Assembly (NCBI RefSeq): GCF_027812955.1
Contig: NZ_JAPYZV010000008.1
Span: forward strand, 124,001 to 188,000
Source of the DNA: Pedococcus sp. 5OH_020
Lineage (GTDB): Bacteria > Actinomycetota > Actinomycetes > Actinomycetales > Dermatophilaceae
Direction of reading: 5' to 3'
Length of the DNA stretch: 64,000 nt
The notes beneath the pieces are model-generated. The model saw only the letters and a list, made by a program, of their open reading frames with translations, searched no databases and was not told the origin of the DNA. Position numbers and translations under genes: made by a program. Shown here in pieces: positions 26,375 through 35,494 of this stretch. The first letter of the stretch is position 1. The number at the start of each line of letters is the position of its first letter.

Positions 26375-27754
26375 TCAGCTGTGTGCGTGGAGCGGCTTGC
26401 CTGCCAGAGCGAGATGCGCCTCACCGAGGGACTCGTTCTGGGTCGGGTGGGCGTGGACCAGGTTCGCGACGTCGGAGGGCAGCGCCTCCCAGTTGTAGAT
26501 CAGCTGAGCCTCCCCGACCTGCTCGCCCATCCGGGCGCCGATCATGTGGACGCCGACCACCGGCCCGTCCTTCTCACGGACGAGCTTGACGAAGCCCTGC
26601 GTCTGGAGGATCTGCGACTTGCCGTTGCCTCCGAGGTTGTACTCGCAGGTCTCCACCTCGCCGAGCCTCTGGCGCGCCTGGGCCTCGGTCAGCCCGACCG
26701 ACGCGATCTCAGGGTCGCAGTAGGTCACCCGCGGGATGCCCGTCTCGTCGATGATCGCAGGCGACAGCCCGGCGATCTCCTCGGCCACGAAGATGCCCTG
26801 CGCGAACCCGCGGTGGGCCAGCTGCAGCCCGGGGACGATGTCACCGACGGCGTACACGCCCTCCACCCCGGTTCGCAGCCGCTCGTCCGTCGTGACGAAG
26901 CCGCGGTCGAGCCTCACTCCGGCCTCCTCATACCCGAGGCCCTCTGTGACGGGACCACGACCGACGGCCACGAGCAGAAGGTCGGCCTCGATGGTCTCGC
27001 CGGTCTCCAGTGACACGCTCACCGTGTCGCCACTCTGGGTGGCGCCGGCGAGCTTCACTCCGGTCTTGAAACCGATCTTCCGCTTGCGGAACGAGCGCTC
27101 CAAAGTCTTGGAGACCGCCTCGTCCTCCGCGGCAACCAGCCGGGGCAACGCCTCGACGATGGTGACCTCCGACCCGAAGGACCTGAACACGGAGGCGAAC
27201 TCCACGCCGATGACTCCCCCGCCGAGGACGACCACGCGCGGCGGTACGAAGTCGAGCGACAGCGCCTGTTCGCTCGTCATGATCCGGCCGCCGATCTCCA
27301 GGCCGGGCAGGGACTTCGGGTAGGACCCGGTCGCCAGGACGACAGCCTCGCCGCGGAGCCTGCGACCGGCCACCTCGACGGTGGACCGGTCCACCAGCCG
27401 CCCGAAGCCCTCGACCAGCTCGATCTTGTGAGCCTTGGCCAGTCCTTGCAGTCCCTTGTACAGCCGCGCGATCACGCCGTCCTTGTAGGCGTTGACGCCC
27501 GACATGTCGACGGACTCGAACGTCGACTTCACGCCGAAGTGCGAGCCCTCCCGGGCCGTGTCGGCGACCTCGGCGGCGTGCAGCAGCGCCTTCGTCGGGA
27601 TGCACCCCACGTGGAGGCAGGTGCCCCCGAGCTTTCCCTTCTCCACGAGAGCCACCCGCAGCCCCAGCTCAGCGGCTCGGAAGGCGCAGGCATACCCACC
27701 GCTTCCCCCACCCAGGATGACGACGTCGAAGGTGGACTCGGCGTCAGCCGACAT
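26375..27754 (-). CDS. lpdA: Dihydrolipoyl dehydrogenase (E3)
   Basis: A flavoprotein that reoxidises the dihydrolipoyl groups of SucB and GcvH with NAD+. 459 residues. It shows the FAD dinucleotide fold '[14 protein letters not shown]', the redox disulfide in '[13 protein letters not shown]' (Cys 46 and 51), the NAD fold '[17 protein letters not shown]', and the dimer-interface '[13 protein letters not shown]' with the catalytic His-Glu. Start ATG 27754 is preceded by AAGGGAG. It is upstream of sucB on the same strand. Confidence 0.96.
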   Translation of the reverse strand: MSADAESTFDVVILGGGSGGYACAFRAAELGLRVALVEKGKLGGTCLHVGCIPTKALLHAAEVADTAREGSHFGVKSTFESVDMSGVNAYKDGVIARLYKGLQGLAKAHKIELVEGFGRLVDRSTVEVAGRRLRGEAVVLATGSYPKSLPGLEIGGRIMTSEQALSLDFVPPRVVVLGGGVIGVEFASVFRSFGSEVTIVEALPRLVAAEDEAVSKTLERSFRKRKIGFKTGVKLAGATQSGDTVSVSLETGETIEADLLLVAVGRGPVTEGLGYEEAGVRLDRGFVTTDERLRTGVEGVYAVGDIVPGLQLAHRGFAQGIFVAEEIAGLSPAIIDETGIPRVTYCDPEIASVGLTEAQARQRLGEVETCEYNLGGNGKSQILQTQGFVKLVREKDGPVVGVHMIGARMGEQVGEAQLIYNWEALPSDVANLVHAHPTQNESLGEAHLALAGKPLHAHS

Positions 27755-27941
27755 GCTCGCTCCCTTGCGTGGTGGGCACTGGACGGTGGTGCCGACCGTC
27801 GCGGCGACCACATCGTGGCGGCAGGGCGATCGACACAGTGCATCTTGTCACTGATTGTGTGAGCGGGCGCAAGCAGGTCAGCCGTTGGCGCGACCACGCC
27901 AGACGGCGCGGAATGACCGCTGATCGGACTGGGGCTGCCCG

Positions 27942-27947
27942 TATCGT
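27942..27947 (+). promoter_or_regulatory. -10 box (TATCGT) for the 111-aa gene
   Basis: TATCGT ends 6 nt before ATG 27954; leaderless. Confidence 0.5.
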
Positions 27948-27953
27948 TGGCCC

Positions 27954-28289
27954 ATGGCGTGGTGGAGGAGGGGTCGCAGAGGTGCCCGGCGTGGCCCTTC
28001 GGACGGACCGAACATGGCGGTGGACACGCAGGCGGTACGGCGCCACCTCAGCGACTTCGCCACCAGCAGGCGGGGCGTGGAGGCGTACGTCGAACCGCCC
28101 ACCAACGTGACAGCCACGACCGTCATCCTCATCGCGTACGACGGGGAGTGGACCCGTCGGGCGGCCGGCTCCCGGGCGGCCGCCTTCGACCTGGCGGCCA
28201 GCCTGGGGGTGCCGGTCTACGACGTCCTCCAGACCGGCTACCCCAACCGGATGCGCGAGTGGAACTCCCGGCAGCGCAAGCAGCACTGA
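27954..28289 (+). CDS. Conserved actinobacterial protein of unknown function, 111 aa
   Basis: A basic N terminus ('MAWWRRGRRGARRG') is followed by a compact alpha/beta stretch at about 45–105 with 'TATTVILIAYDGEWTRRAAG', 'AAFDLAASLGVPVYDVLQTG' and 'PNRMREWNSRQRKQH'. The pattern of one strand, a helix and a second strand looks like a small Rossmann-like or thioredoxin-related fold, but no family is recognised. Proteins of this shape recur near lpdA in actinomycetes. An internal ATG at 28014 would give an 91-residue form. Confidence 0.65.
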   Translation: MAWWRRGRRGARRGPSDGPNMAVDTQAVRRHLSDFATSRRGVEAYVEPPTNVTATTVILIAYDGEWTRRAAGSRAAAFDLAASLGVPVYDVLQTGYPNRMREWNSRQRKQH

Positions 28290-28417
28290 GACTCCGGCGA
28301 CACTGACTCGGGCAGCAGCAGTCGGGCACGGTTGGTGGCGGCGGGGGGTCGATGCCAAGGTGGGACCAGCGCGGGCCGGACCTCGGCCCCGCAGTCAGCG
28401 AGAAGGTGGGAGCCACC

Positions 28418-28627
28418 ATGGCCAAGTCCGATGGCGCGAAGAGGCCGGGCAGCCCTCAGGGTCCGAGCGATGACGTCAAGCGCAAGTTCCGCGAGGCCCT
28501 GGAGAAGAAGCAGGCCCATGCCGGCCGCGACGTCTCCGACGACAGCGAGCATGGCAAGGTGGGACACGCGCAGCAGGCCGCCACCACGGCGACCCAGCAG
28601 ATGTTCCGCCGCAAGAGTGGCGGTTGA
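28418..28627 (+). CDS. DUF5302 protein, 69 aa
   Basis: A small, highly charged protein: 'DDVKRKFREALEKKQAHAG' is the characteristic helix, followed by 'HGKVGHAQQ' and a basic end 'MFRRKSGG'. It matches the actinobacterial family DUF5302, whose role is unknown. ATG 28418 is preceded by AAGGTGGGAG. A strong hairpin follows 31 bp after the stop and ends both this gene and the convergent pepA. Confidence 0.8.
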   Translation: MAKSDGAKRPGSPQGPSDDVKRKFREALEKKQAHAGRDVSDDSEHGKVGHAQQAATTATQQMFRRKSGG

Positions 28628-28658
28628 TCGTCGCCCGAGCGCCGGCCGCGTCGGCAAG

Positions 28659-28704
28659 GGCATGGTGAAGGGCCCGTCGCTCCTGACGGGCCCTTCACCA
28701 TGCC
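28659..28704. terminator. Strong bidirectional terminator between the DUF5302 gene and pepA
   Basis: A perfect 20-bp inverted repeat: the core arm is CATGGTGAAGGGCCCGTC (28661–28678), mirrored at 28685–28702, with two more GC pairs outside and a 6-nt loop GCTCCT. It lies between convergent genes, with no U-run on either side. Confidence 0.85.
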
Positions 28705-28726
28705 GGCGCCAGCGCGGGTCGTTCTC

Positions 28727-30259
28727 TCAGGCTGCGTAGGTCTCCACGAGCGTCAGCAGGGTCCCGACTCCGAAGCCGGTGCCTCCCTTGGGCGTGTACC
28801 CCCACGGGGAGCCCTCGTTGAACGACGGGCCCGCGATGTCGACGTGCGCCCACGCAGTGCCCTGCGGCACGAACTCCTTGAGGAACAGTCCCGCGGTGAG
28901 CATCCCGCCCCACCGCTCGCCCTTGTGCGCGAGGTCCGCCACGGAGGAGTCGAGCTGGCTCCGAAGGTCCGCCGGCAGAGGCATCGGCCAGGCTGCTTCA
29001 CCCGACGCGTTGGCCGCCGCGCGCACCCTCTCGCGGAACCCGTCGTCGTTCGACATGATGCCGGCGACCCGTGCTCCCAGTGCCACCATCTGCGCCCCGG
29101 TGAGCGTCGCGATGTCGACGATCGCGTCGGGGCCCGACTCAGCGGCCAGGCAGAGGCCGTCGCCGAGGACCATCCGTCCCTCGGCATCCGTGTCCAGGAT
29201 CTCCACGGTGGTGCCGTTGCGCATGGTCACCACGTCGCTGGGGCGCTGCGCCGTTCCGCTCGGCATGTTCTCGGCCAGGCACAGGTATCCGGTCACCTTG
29301 ACGGGCAGCCCGAGCTCGGCCGCGGCGAAGACCGTTGCTGCCACCGCAGCCGCGCCGGCCATGTCGGACTTCATGGTCAGCATCGAGGCCGGTGGCTTGA
29401 TGCACAGGCCGCCGGAGTCGAACGTGATGCCCTTGCCCACCAGCGCGACCGACTGCTTCGCTTTGGCCGGCGCCCAGGTGAGGGTCACGAGCCGAGGCGG
29501 GTTCACGGAGCCCTGGCCCACTCCGACGATCCCGCCGAAACCGCCCTTCCGAAGCGCCTTCTCGTCCAGGACGGTGACCGTCACCGTGCCCTTACCGGTG
29601 GTCGACCGCTCCTTCACCGAGTCCGTGAAGGACTGCGGGAACAGCTTGTTCGGCGGGGTGTTGACGAGGTCGCGAGCGTAGGCCTTCGCCTCGGCGAGCA
29701 CTCCTGCACGGACGGCAGCGGCCTTGACGGCCTTGTCGCGTGCGTCGCTGGCCACGACGGTGACAGCCGAGACGGTGGGCGCGTCCTTGGAGCCGCGGCG
29801 TCCCCTGCTGCCGCGCTGCGCGGTCTCACCGCGCACGCCCGCGTACCGGTAGCTACCCAATGCTGCGCCCTCGGCCACCGCAGCCACACTCTCGGCGCCA
29901 GCCGCCGGCAGGGCGAGGACCACTTTGGTCGCGTTCTTGGCGGAGCGGACCGCCGCGCCGGCCGCCCGCCGAAGCACCTCGTGGCCGAACGAGGCGGTGT
30001 CGGGGGACCCCTTGCCGAGCCCGGTGAGGATGACCCGCCCGGCGCTGACCTCGGGCACCCCCGCCACGGTGACCACCTCTTCCGCGGCCCCGGTGGCCTG
30101 GAGGGCGGCGAGCTGCTGGGCCAGATGACCCGCTGCCGCCGTCGGCAGCCCATGACCCGCGGCCAGGACCGCGCTGCCGTCGGCGTCGAGGGTGCCGAGC
30201 ACGAGGACATCAGCCTTGAGCCCGTGGGCCGGACGGTCGGAAACGTTGACGGTGGTCAC
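28727..30259 (-). CDS. pepA: Leucyl aminopeptidase (family M17)
   Basis: A cytosolic hexameric two-metal aminopeptidase. 510 residues. The N-terminal regulatory part is about 1–180 and the catalytic part about 190–505, with '[16 protein letters not shown]', the metal site '[12 protein letters not shown]', and the family signature '[12 protein letters not shown]' present here as '[12 protein letters not shown]' (Asn to Asp). Start GTG 30259 has GAAGGA 7 nt upstream. It is divergent from gcvT. It is probably involved in general peptide turnover; M. tuberculosis keeps pepB in the same neighbourhood. Confidence 0.95.
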   Translation of the reverse strand: MTTVNVSDRPAHGLKADVLVLGTLDADGSAVLAAGHGLPTAAAGHLAQQLAALQATGAAEEVVTVAGVPEVSAGRVILTGLGKGSPDTASFGHEVLRRAAGAAVRSAKNATKVVLALPAAGAESVAAVAEGAALGSYRYAGVRGETAQRGSRGRRGSKDAPTVSAVTVVASDARDKAVKAAAVRAGVLAEAKAYARDLVNTPPNKLFPQSFTDSVKERSTTGKGTVTVTVLDEKALRKGGFGGIVGVGQGSVNPPRLVTLTWAPAKAKQSVALVGKGITFDSGGLCIKPPASMLTMKSDMAGAAAVAATVFAAAELGLPVKVTGYLCLAENMPSGTAQRPSDVVTMRNGTTVEILDTDAEGRMVLGDGLCLAAESGPDAIVDIATLTGAQMVALGARVAGIMSNDDGFRERVRAAANASGEAAWPMPLPADLRSQLDSSVADLAHKGERWGGMLTAGLFLKEFVPQGTAWAHVDIAGPSFNEGSPWGYTPKGGTGFGVGTLLTLVETYAA

Positions 30260-30335
30260 TTCGCATCCTTCGAGGTGGGGGCGGGTCGCTTCAGCGCAGG
30301 ATAGCCGGGCCGCCGGTGACCGCCACCGAGGGCGG

Positions 30336-30341
30336 TAGCGT
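30336..30341 (+). promoter_or_regulatory. -10 box (TAGCGT) of gcvT
   Basis: TAGCGT ends 7 nt before ATG 30349; leaderless transcript expected. Confidence 0.5.
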
Positions 30342-30348
30342 TCCGGCC

Positions 30349-31455
30349 ATGAGCGACGGAGCCTTGAAGGCCTCACCCCTGCATGACCGCCACCTGGCCC
30401 TCGGAGCCAAGATGGCTGACTTCGGCGGCTGGCAGATGCCGATCGAGTATCCCGGTGGGGGCGTGGTCCGCGAACACACGGCGGTGCGGTCGGCGGTCGG
30501 CGTCTTCGACGTCTCGCACCTCGGCAAGGCGCGCGTCTCAGGTCCGGGGGCCCGGGACTTCGTCAACTCCTGCCTGGCGAACGACCTGGGCCGGATCCAG
30601 AAGGGGAAGGCGCAGTACACGTTGTGCTGCAACCAGTCCGGCGGGGTCGTGGACGACCTCATCGCCTACCTGCGCAGTGACGAGGACGTGTTCCTCATAC
30701 CGAACGCCGCGAACACCGCCGAGGTGGTGTCGCTCCTCGACGCGGCCGCACCGGAGGGTGTCCACGTGGAGAACCTCCACCAGGCGTATGGCGTCCTGGC
30801 CGTCCAGGGACCGCGCAGCGACGAGGTGCTCCAGGCACTGGGCCTACCCACCGGTCACGACTACATGTCGTTCGTGGAGGCCGACTGGAACGGTGGACCG
30901 GTCATCGTCTGCCGCACGGGCTACACCGGGGAGCGCGGCTACGAGCTGGTGCCGACCTGGGACGCCTCGAGACCGCTATGGGACGCCCTCCTGGAGGCAG
31001 CGGCGCCCTTGGGGGGGCTGCCCTGCGGGCTGGGCGCGCGGGACACGCTGCGTACCGAGATGGGATATGCGTTGCACGGCAACGAGCTCTCCCCGACCAT
31101 CACCCCCATCCAGGCGCGGGTCGGCTGGGCGGTGGGGTGGAAGAAGGACACGTTCTGGGGCAAGGACGCGCTGGTCGCAGAGAAGGCAGCCGGTCCGGAG
31201 CGGGTGGCCTGGGGACTGCTCGCCACAAGCCGCGGCATCCCGCGCGCGCACTGCGTGGTGAGGTCCGACGGCGAGGTGGTGGGTGAGGTGACCTCGGGGA
31301 CCTTCAGCCCCACCCTCAAGAACGGCATCGCCCTGGCGCTGCTCACGCCCACGGTCGAGGAAGGGCAGGACGTCGTCGTCGACGTGCGCGGCCGGGACGT
31401 CACCGCGCGGGTGGTCAAGCCGCCGTTCGTGAAAGTGGACGTCCGACAGAGCTGA
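30349..31455 (+). CDS. gcvT: Aminomethyltransferase, T-protein of the glycine cleavage system
   Basis: Takes the aminomethyl group from lipoylated H-protein to tetrahydrofolate, releasing ammonia. 368 residues. Folate-binding features are '[38 protein letters not shown]' at the start (split: key Asp and 'DVSHLG'), '[13 protein letters not shown]', and '[20 protein letters not shown]'. No gcvP or gcvH is in the window, so the T-protein is split from its partners, as in M. tuberculosis (Rv2211c). It relies on LipA/LipB and LpdA encoded nearby. Confidence 0.95.
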   Translation: MSDGALKASPLHDRHLALGAKMADFGGWQMPIEYPGGGVVREHTAVRSAVGVFDVSHLGKARVSGPGARDFVNSCLANDLGRIQKGKAQYTLCCNQSGGVVDDLIAYLRSDEDVFLIPNAANTAEVVSLLDAAAPEGVHVENLHQAYGVLAVQGPRSDEVLQALGLPTGHDYMSFVEADWNGGPVIVCRTGYTGERGYELVPTWDASRPLWDALLEAAAPLGGLPCGLGARDTLRTEMGYALHGNELSPTITPIQARVGWAVGWKKDTFWGKDALVAEKAAGPERVAWGLLATSRGIPRAHCVVRSDGEVVGEVTSGTFSPTLKNGIALALLTPTVEEGQDVVVDVRGRDVTARVVKPPFVKVDVRQS

Positions 31456-31472
31456 GGACGGAGGCCGCGAAG

Positions 31473-31943
31473 GTGGTGCAGACCCATATCTACCGGGCCG
31501 AGGTGCAGTGGTCGGGCTCGACGGCCCTCGGCTACCCGAGCTACCGGCGAGCACACTCGGCGTTCCTGCCGCCGGCGACCGAGGGTTTCGACCTGTCCGC
31601 GGACCCGCACTTCCGTGGCGACCCCGACCTCCCCAACCCAGAACAGCTGCTGGTGCTCGCCGCCTCGTCATGCCAGCTCCTGTCCTTCCTCGCCGTGGCC
31701 GCCCGACGGAAGGTCGACGTCCTGCGGTACGAGGACGACGCAGTCGGTGAGATGCCGCAGGACTCGGTGCCGCTGCGCATCACCCGCATCGTCCTGCGCC
31801 CTCGGGTGACGGTGTCTGCGGACACGGACCGGCGGCTTGTGGAGCGGCTGCTGCTCGAGGCGCACGAGCAGTGCTACATCTCCAACTCCCTCACGACGCA
31901 GGTCACGGTCGAGGGCGCCGTCACTGTCAGTGGGCCCGACTAG
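31473..31943 (+). CDS. OsmC-family peroxiredoxin-like protein
   Basis: 156 residues of the OsmC/Ohr fold, in which two conserved cysteines reduce organic peroxides: 'LVLAASSCQLLSFLAVA' holds the first Cys and 'EAHEQCYISNSL' the second. An Arg/Glu near the N terminus would complete the site. It starts 17 bp after gcvT (GTG 31473, GGAGG upstream) and may be read with it. The physiological peroxide is unknown. Confidence 0.9.
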   Translation: MVQTHIYRAEVQWSGSTALGYPSYRRAHSAFLPPATEGFDLSADPHFRGDPDLPNPEQLLVLAASSCQLLSFLAVAARRKVDVLRYEDDAVGEMPQDSVPLRITRIVLRPRVTVSADTDRRLVERLLLEAHEQCYISNSLTTQVTVEGAVTVSGPD

Positions 31944-31946
31944 CGT
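31941..31946 (+). promoter_or_regulatory. -10 box (TAGCGT) of the LLM flavoprotein gene
   Basis: TAGCGT, overlapping the stop codon of the OsmC gene, ends 6 nt before ATG 31953. Confidence 0.4.
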
Positions 31947-31952
31947 CGAAGG

Positions 31953-32813
31953 ATGAGGTTCGGCTTCGTGGTGCCCTTCGCCGACCCCCACCAGTTCACG
32001 GAGCTGGCTGTTCTGGGGGAGCGACATGGCTGGGACGGCATCTTCACGTGGGAGGCGCTCTGGGGCACCGATGCCTGGGTGGCGCTGGGGGCGTCGGCGA
32101 TGGTCACCTCGTCCATACGACTGGGCACGCTGTTGACGCCGGCGGCCCGGCATCGTCCGTGGGACCTGGCCTCCCGGGTCGGGACCGTCGACCGCTTGAG
32201 CAAGGGCAGAGCCGTGATGTCCGTCGGCCTGGGGGCGCTACATGATGGGTGGCTGGCTTTCGAGGCGGACGAGGGACGTGCGACGCGTGCAGAGAAGCTG
32301 GACGAGTGCCTCGCTGTGTATGCGGGACTGATGCAGGGCCAGCCGTTCACCTTCGAGGGACGGCACTACAGCGCGCGGCCCACCGACTTCATGCTGCCGC
32401 CGCCACCGGAACACCGGCCTTACCCACCGGTGTGGGTCGTGGGGGCGCACGTACCGGGCCGGTCACGACAACCCTCGCTGGAGCGCGCTGCGCGCTGGGA
32501 CGGGGTGCTACCCACCGTGGTGGGTGACGCCGGCAACCAGGGGAAGCCTCCGTACGACCTAGAGTCGTACGCCGAGGTGCTGCACCTGGTGCGGGCGCTG
32601 CGAGAGGACATCGGCCTGCCGTGGGACGGGTACGACCGCATCGTCGAGGCGGACAGCTCGGGTGAGTTCGTCAGGCTCGAAGGCGCCCCACGGGACTGGG
32701 AAGAGGTCGGCGCGACATGGTGGGTGGAGAGCTGGTGGAGTCTGCCTGCCGATGGCGTCGGGGTAGCGGAGCTTCACCGACGTGTGCAGGCCGGGCCGCC
32801 GCGAGGAGACTGA
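31953..32813 (+). CDS. Luciferase-like (LLM) flavin-dependent oxidoreductase
   Basis: 286 residues of the TIM-barrel LLM class. Visible are 'ELAVLGERHGWDGIFTWE', 'TSSIRLGTLLTPAARHRPW' and 'GRAVMSVGLGALHDGWLAF', the last two forming the flavin/F420 pocket in relatives. Whether it uses FMN or F420 cannot be read. It is 9 bp after the OsmC gene. Its last 40 nt overlap the end of the convergent ATPase gene. Confidence 0.9.
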   Translation: MRFGFVVPFADPHQFTELAVLGERHGWDGIFTWEALWGTDAWVALGASAMVTSSIRLGTLLTPAARHRPWDLASRVGTVDRLSKGRAVMSVGLGALHDGWLAFEADEGRATRAEKLDECLAVYAGLMQGQPFTFEGRHYSARPTDFMLPPPPEHRPYPPVWVVGAHVPGRSRQPSLERAARWDGVLPTVVGDAGNQGKPPYDLESYAEVLHLVRALREDIGLPWDGYDRIVEADSSGEFVRLEGAPRDWEEVGATWWVESWWSLPADGVGVAELHRRVQAGPPRGD

Positions 32814-34441
32814 TCTCCTGGAGGCAGTGACCCGAGGACGTCTGCCACCGTGAGGTACGCCCGCGGGCTGAAGATCTTCGCGACCTGCGGGGCGAAGGCC
32901 GGGGATCCGGGAAGCACGGTGTAAGGGTCCCCGTCGACGACGATCTCGCCCTCGGCCAGGACGACGACGCGGCTTGCCAGCTCGGCGGCCAGCTCCACGT
33001 CATGAGTGGCGATCACCACGGTGCGTCCGGCGGCGGCGAGCTCGTCGACCAGCTCGACCAGGCGCGCCTTGGCGCCATAGTCGAGGCCGCGCGTCGGCTC
33101 GTCCATGAGCACCAGCGGAGCCGGGCGCGCCAATGCCAGCGACAGGGCCACGCACATCCGCTGCCCCTCCGAGAGTTCTGCCGGAGCACGCTCGACGGCA
33201 AGGCGCGGCGCCAACCGGTCGAGGAGCGACTGCGCCGCGCCGCCGGCAGCTCTCACCTGCTCCGCAACCGAGGCGTGCCCGAGGATCGACCAGGGGTCCT
33301 GCGGCGACAGCACGACGTCGGTCCCGCCGTCGGACGGCTGCCCTGGCCGGTTCCAGGTGCGCAGCGCCACCCGGCCGGTCGTCGGCGCAAGCTTCCCCGA
33401 CAGTGCGCCCAGCAGGCTTGACTTTCCGGCCCCGTTGCGCCCCATCAGAGCCACGACCTCGCCGGGGCGCACCTCGAGGTCGACCTCGCGCAGCACCACC
33501 GTCTGGCCGCGCAGGACGCCCAGCCGTCGCACGGAGACGGCGGGGGCAGCGCCGTACTGCCGCGCTGAGGCGCGCGAGCCGCCGTCGGCTCGCGCTTCGA
33601 GAGCCTTGGCGCGTGGCTGGACCTCGGTGACTGTCCGCAGCCGCGGTGCGAGGAGCGCAACGTTCCTGCGTGCCTGCCGGACCGACAGAGCGAGCGGTTG
33701 CCATCCGAGAGCCCGGCCAAGCGTCACGACGGGTGGCTGAACCACCGAGAGTGCCATCGCCTCGACCGGCAGCAACGGCGCCGAGACCTTCCCCTCCTTG
33801 ACGAGCAGCACGGTGTCGGCATGGTGGACAACCCGTTCCAGCCGGTGCTCCGCCACGACCACCGTGAGACCGAGATCGTGCACGAGGCGGTGAAGGGTCG
33901 CAAGGACCTCCTCGGAAGCCACGGGGTCGAGCGCGGAGGTCGGCTCGTCGAGGACCAGCACCCGGGGGCCGCCGACCAGGGCCGCTGCGATGGCGACCCG
34001 CTGCTGCTCGCCGCCAGAGAGCTGCGCCGGCCGCCGGGCCCGCACCGCGGTGAGTCGGAGCAGGTCCAGAGTCTCCTCCACGCGACGCGCGCCGCCGTGC
34101 CTATCGTCGGGCCGACGGTCCACTCGTGCGGTGAGGTTGTCCTCCACCGTGCCGGACCCCAGAGCGCCTGCGGGATCCTGGGGGACGTAGCCCACCAGAG
34201 CGCGGCGCTGCGGGGCAGTCATGGCAAACAGGTCGCGTCCATGCACCCACACGTGTCCCGACAAGGCGACAGCGGCGCCCCGGACGAGCCCAGGGTCCGC
34301 CAGGCTGCGAAGCAACGAGGACTTCCCCGACCCCGTGGGTCCGACCACGAGGACCAGCTCGCCCTCGGGGATCGTCAGGCTGGTCTGCTCGAGGACCCGG
34401 TGGGCGCCATACGCCAGTCCGAGCCGCTCCACCGAGATCAC
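32774..34441 (-). CDS. Double-ATPase ABC protein of the energy-coupling-factor (CbiO/YkoD) type
   Basis: About 555 residues with two nucleotide-binding domains. Domain 1 has Walker A 'GPTGSGKSS', signature 'LSGGEQQR' and Walker B 'VLVLDEPTSALD'; domain 2 has 'GRNGAGKSS', a weaker signature 'LSEGQRMC' (Gly to Glu) and 'LVLMDEPTRGLD'. Such fused pairs drive vitamin or cobalt importers of the ECF class, but no EcfT or S component is encoded in the window. A frame extends to TTG 34477, yet that TTG is the first three bases of a TTGACA -35 box, so I place the start at GTG 34441. The substrate is unknown. Confidence 0.88.
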   Translation of the reverse strand: MISVERLGLAYGAHRVLEQTSLTIPEGELVLVVGPTGSGKSSLLRSLADPGLVRGAAVALSGHVWVHGRDLFAMTAPQRRALVGYVPQDPAGALGSGTVEDNLTARVDRRPDDRHGGARRVEETLDLLRLTAVRARRPAQLSGGEQQRVAIAAALVGGPRVLVLDEPTSALDPVASEEVLATLHRLVHDLGLTVVVAEHRLERVVHHADTVLLVKEGKVSAPLLPVEAMALSVVQPPVVTLGRALGWQPLALSVRQARRNVALLAPRLRTVTEVQPRAKALEARADGGSRASARQYGAAPAVSVRRLGVLRGQTVVLREVDLEVRPGEVVALMGRNGAGKSSLLGALSGKLAPTTGRVALRTWNRPGQPSDGGTDVVLSPQDPWSILGHASVAEQVRAAGGAAQSLLDRLAPRLAVERAPAELSEGQRMCVALSLALARPAPLVLMDEPTRGLDYGAKARLVELVDELAAAGRTVVIATHDVELAAELASRVVVLAEGEIVVDGDPYTVLPGSPAFAPQVAKIFSPRAYLTVADVLGSLPPGDQSPRGGPACTRR

Positions 34442-34448
34442 GAGCGGA

Positions 34449-34477
34449 ACCGTCGCACCGGCGTCCGCGGGTGTCAA
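34449..34477 (-). promoter_or_regulatory. Promoter of the double-ATPase gene
   Basis: On the minus strand TTGACA (34477–34472), a 17-bp spacer, then GACGGT (34454–34449) ending 7 nt before GTG 34441. The -35 and spacing are ideal; the -10 is weak. Confidence 0.4.
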
Positions 34478-34501
34478 AAGCGGGGCGGCAGTCCAGCGAC
34501 C

Positions 34502-34507
34502 TAGAGT
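34502..34507 (+). promoter_or_regulatory. -10 box (TAGAGT) of the 71-aa gene
   Basis: TAGAGT ends 6 nt before ATG 34514; leaderless. Confidence 0.5.
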
Positions 34508-34513
34508 GCATCC

Positions 34514-34729
34514 ATGAGCGACGCCTGGACGTGGACCTATCTCGACTCAGAGGGCCGGGAGCTCTCCGGGGAGCACCTCGTCAGCACACCGTTCCCTTCA
34601 CAGTCCGAGGCCGAGAGCTGGTTCGGCGAGTGCTGGCACGAGCTCCAGGACGCCGGAGTCGACGCCGTGAACCTCTTCCACGACGGCGTGCGGGTCTACG
34701 GGCCGATGAGCCTGCGCGCCGCCGAGTAG
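34514..34729 (+). CDS. Conserved small actinobacterial protein, 71 aa
   Basis: An acidic, Trp-rich protein: 'DAWTWTYLDSEGRELSG', 'PFPSQSEAESWFGECWHEL', 'VDAVNLFHDGVRVYGPMSL'. A single alpha/beta domain is likely, with no membrane segment. Proteins of this type are common in actinomycetes, but the function is unknown. A clear -10 box precedes the start. Confidence 0.7.
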   Translation: MSDAWTWTYLDSEGRELSGEHLVSTPFPSQSEAESWFGECWHELQDAGVDAVNLFHDGVRVYGPMSLRAAE

Positions 34730-34812
34730 GCCCCAGTGGAAGGGACGCGCCGAGGCGCGGGAGGGACCCGGCGCGGCAGGGGACACCGACAGGGTCCGTG
34801 ACCGGCCCCCGG

Positions 34813-35394
34813 TCAGGACGGGAGCTGGCCGCGCTTCACCTGTGGTCGCGGCATGCGTGACCGGCGGATCTGGAAACCGCGCATCACCGCGTACATCGCC
34901 AGGCCACGCTCGACCTTGGCTTCGCCGAACTTCGCGGCGAGCCGCTTCTTGAGCCGTCGCCACATCAGGAAGGCGTCGACCGCCGCCACCAGGATGAGGA
35001 CGTACACGCCGACGGAGACGACGGCGAAGACCCAGGCGACCCGGATGAACGACAGCGCGAGAACGACGAGCATGACGGGCAGCATGAACTCGCCCAGGTT
35101 CCACCGCGCGTCCACGTAGTCCCGCACGAACCGCCGCACCGGTCCCTTGTCGCGGGCGGGCAGGTTGGCGTCGTCCCCCGTGACCATGGCGGAACGCTGC
35201 TTGAGCTGGGCCTCACGCCGGTGCGTACGCTCCGCCTCGCGCGCCGCCTTGCGGTCGGTCACCACAAGCGGCCGCTTGCGCGCCGCCTCCTGGTCCCTGC
35301 GCCTGGGCGTCGGGCGGTTCTTCGCACCCTCACGCTGGGGTCGCGCGACGGTCTCCGCCTGCTGCTCGTTGAGGGTCTTGTTGCGTCCGAACAC
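34813..35394 (-). CDS. DUF3043 membrane protein
   Basis: About 193 residues. A long, strongly basic N terminus (about 1–95; 'RPTPRRRDQEAARKRPLV', 'DRKAAREAERTHRREAQLKQR') is followed by 'RRFVRDYVDARWNLGEF', two helices (about 115–165) and a basic tail. This is the layout of the actinobacterial family DUF3043, function unknown. GTG 35394 begins 'VFGRNK', the usual family start; an ATG at 35433 is an alternative. Confidence 0.82.
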   Translation of the reverse strand: MFGRNKTLNEQQAETVARPQREGAKNRPTPRRRDQEAARKRPLVVTDRKAAREAERTHRREAQLKQRSAMVTGDDANLPARDKGPVRRFVRDYVDARWNLGEFMLPVMLVVLALSFIRVAWVFAVVSVGVYVLILVAAVDAFLMWRRLKKRLAAKFGEAKVERGLAMYAVMRGFQIRRSRMPRPQVKRGQLPS

Positions 35395-35481
35395 GAGGGC
35401 AACTGTATGCCGCGCCCGTGCCTTCTCCCGCATCGCGTCGGGCTGCGTCGCCTTCGACCTCCTGTGTCCGAAGGCACCGGT

Positions 35482-35487
35482 TAGGCT
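35482..35487 (+). promoter_or_regulatory. -10 box (TAGGCT) of the dipeptidase gene
   Basis: TAGGCT ends 7 nt before GTG 35495; leaderless. It also fixes the start of that gene. Confidence 0.55.
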
Positions 35488-35494
35488 CCGCGCT

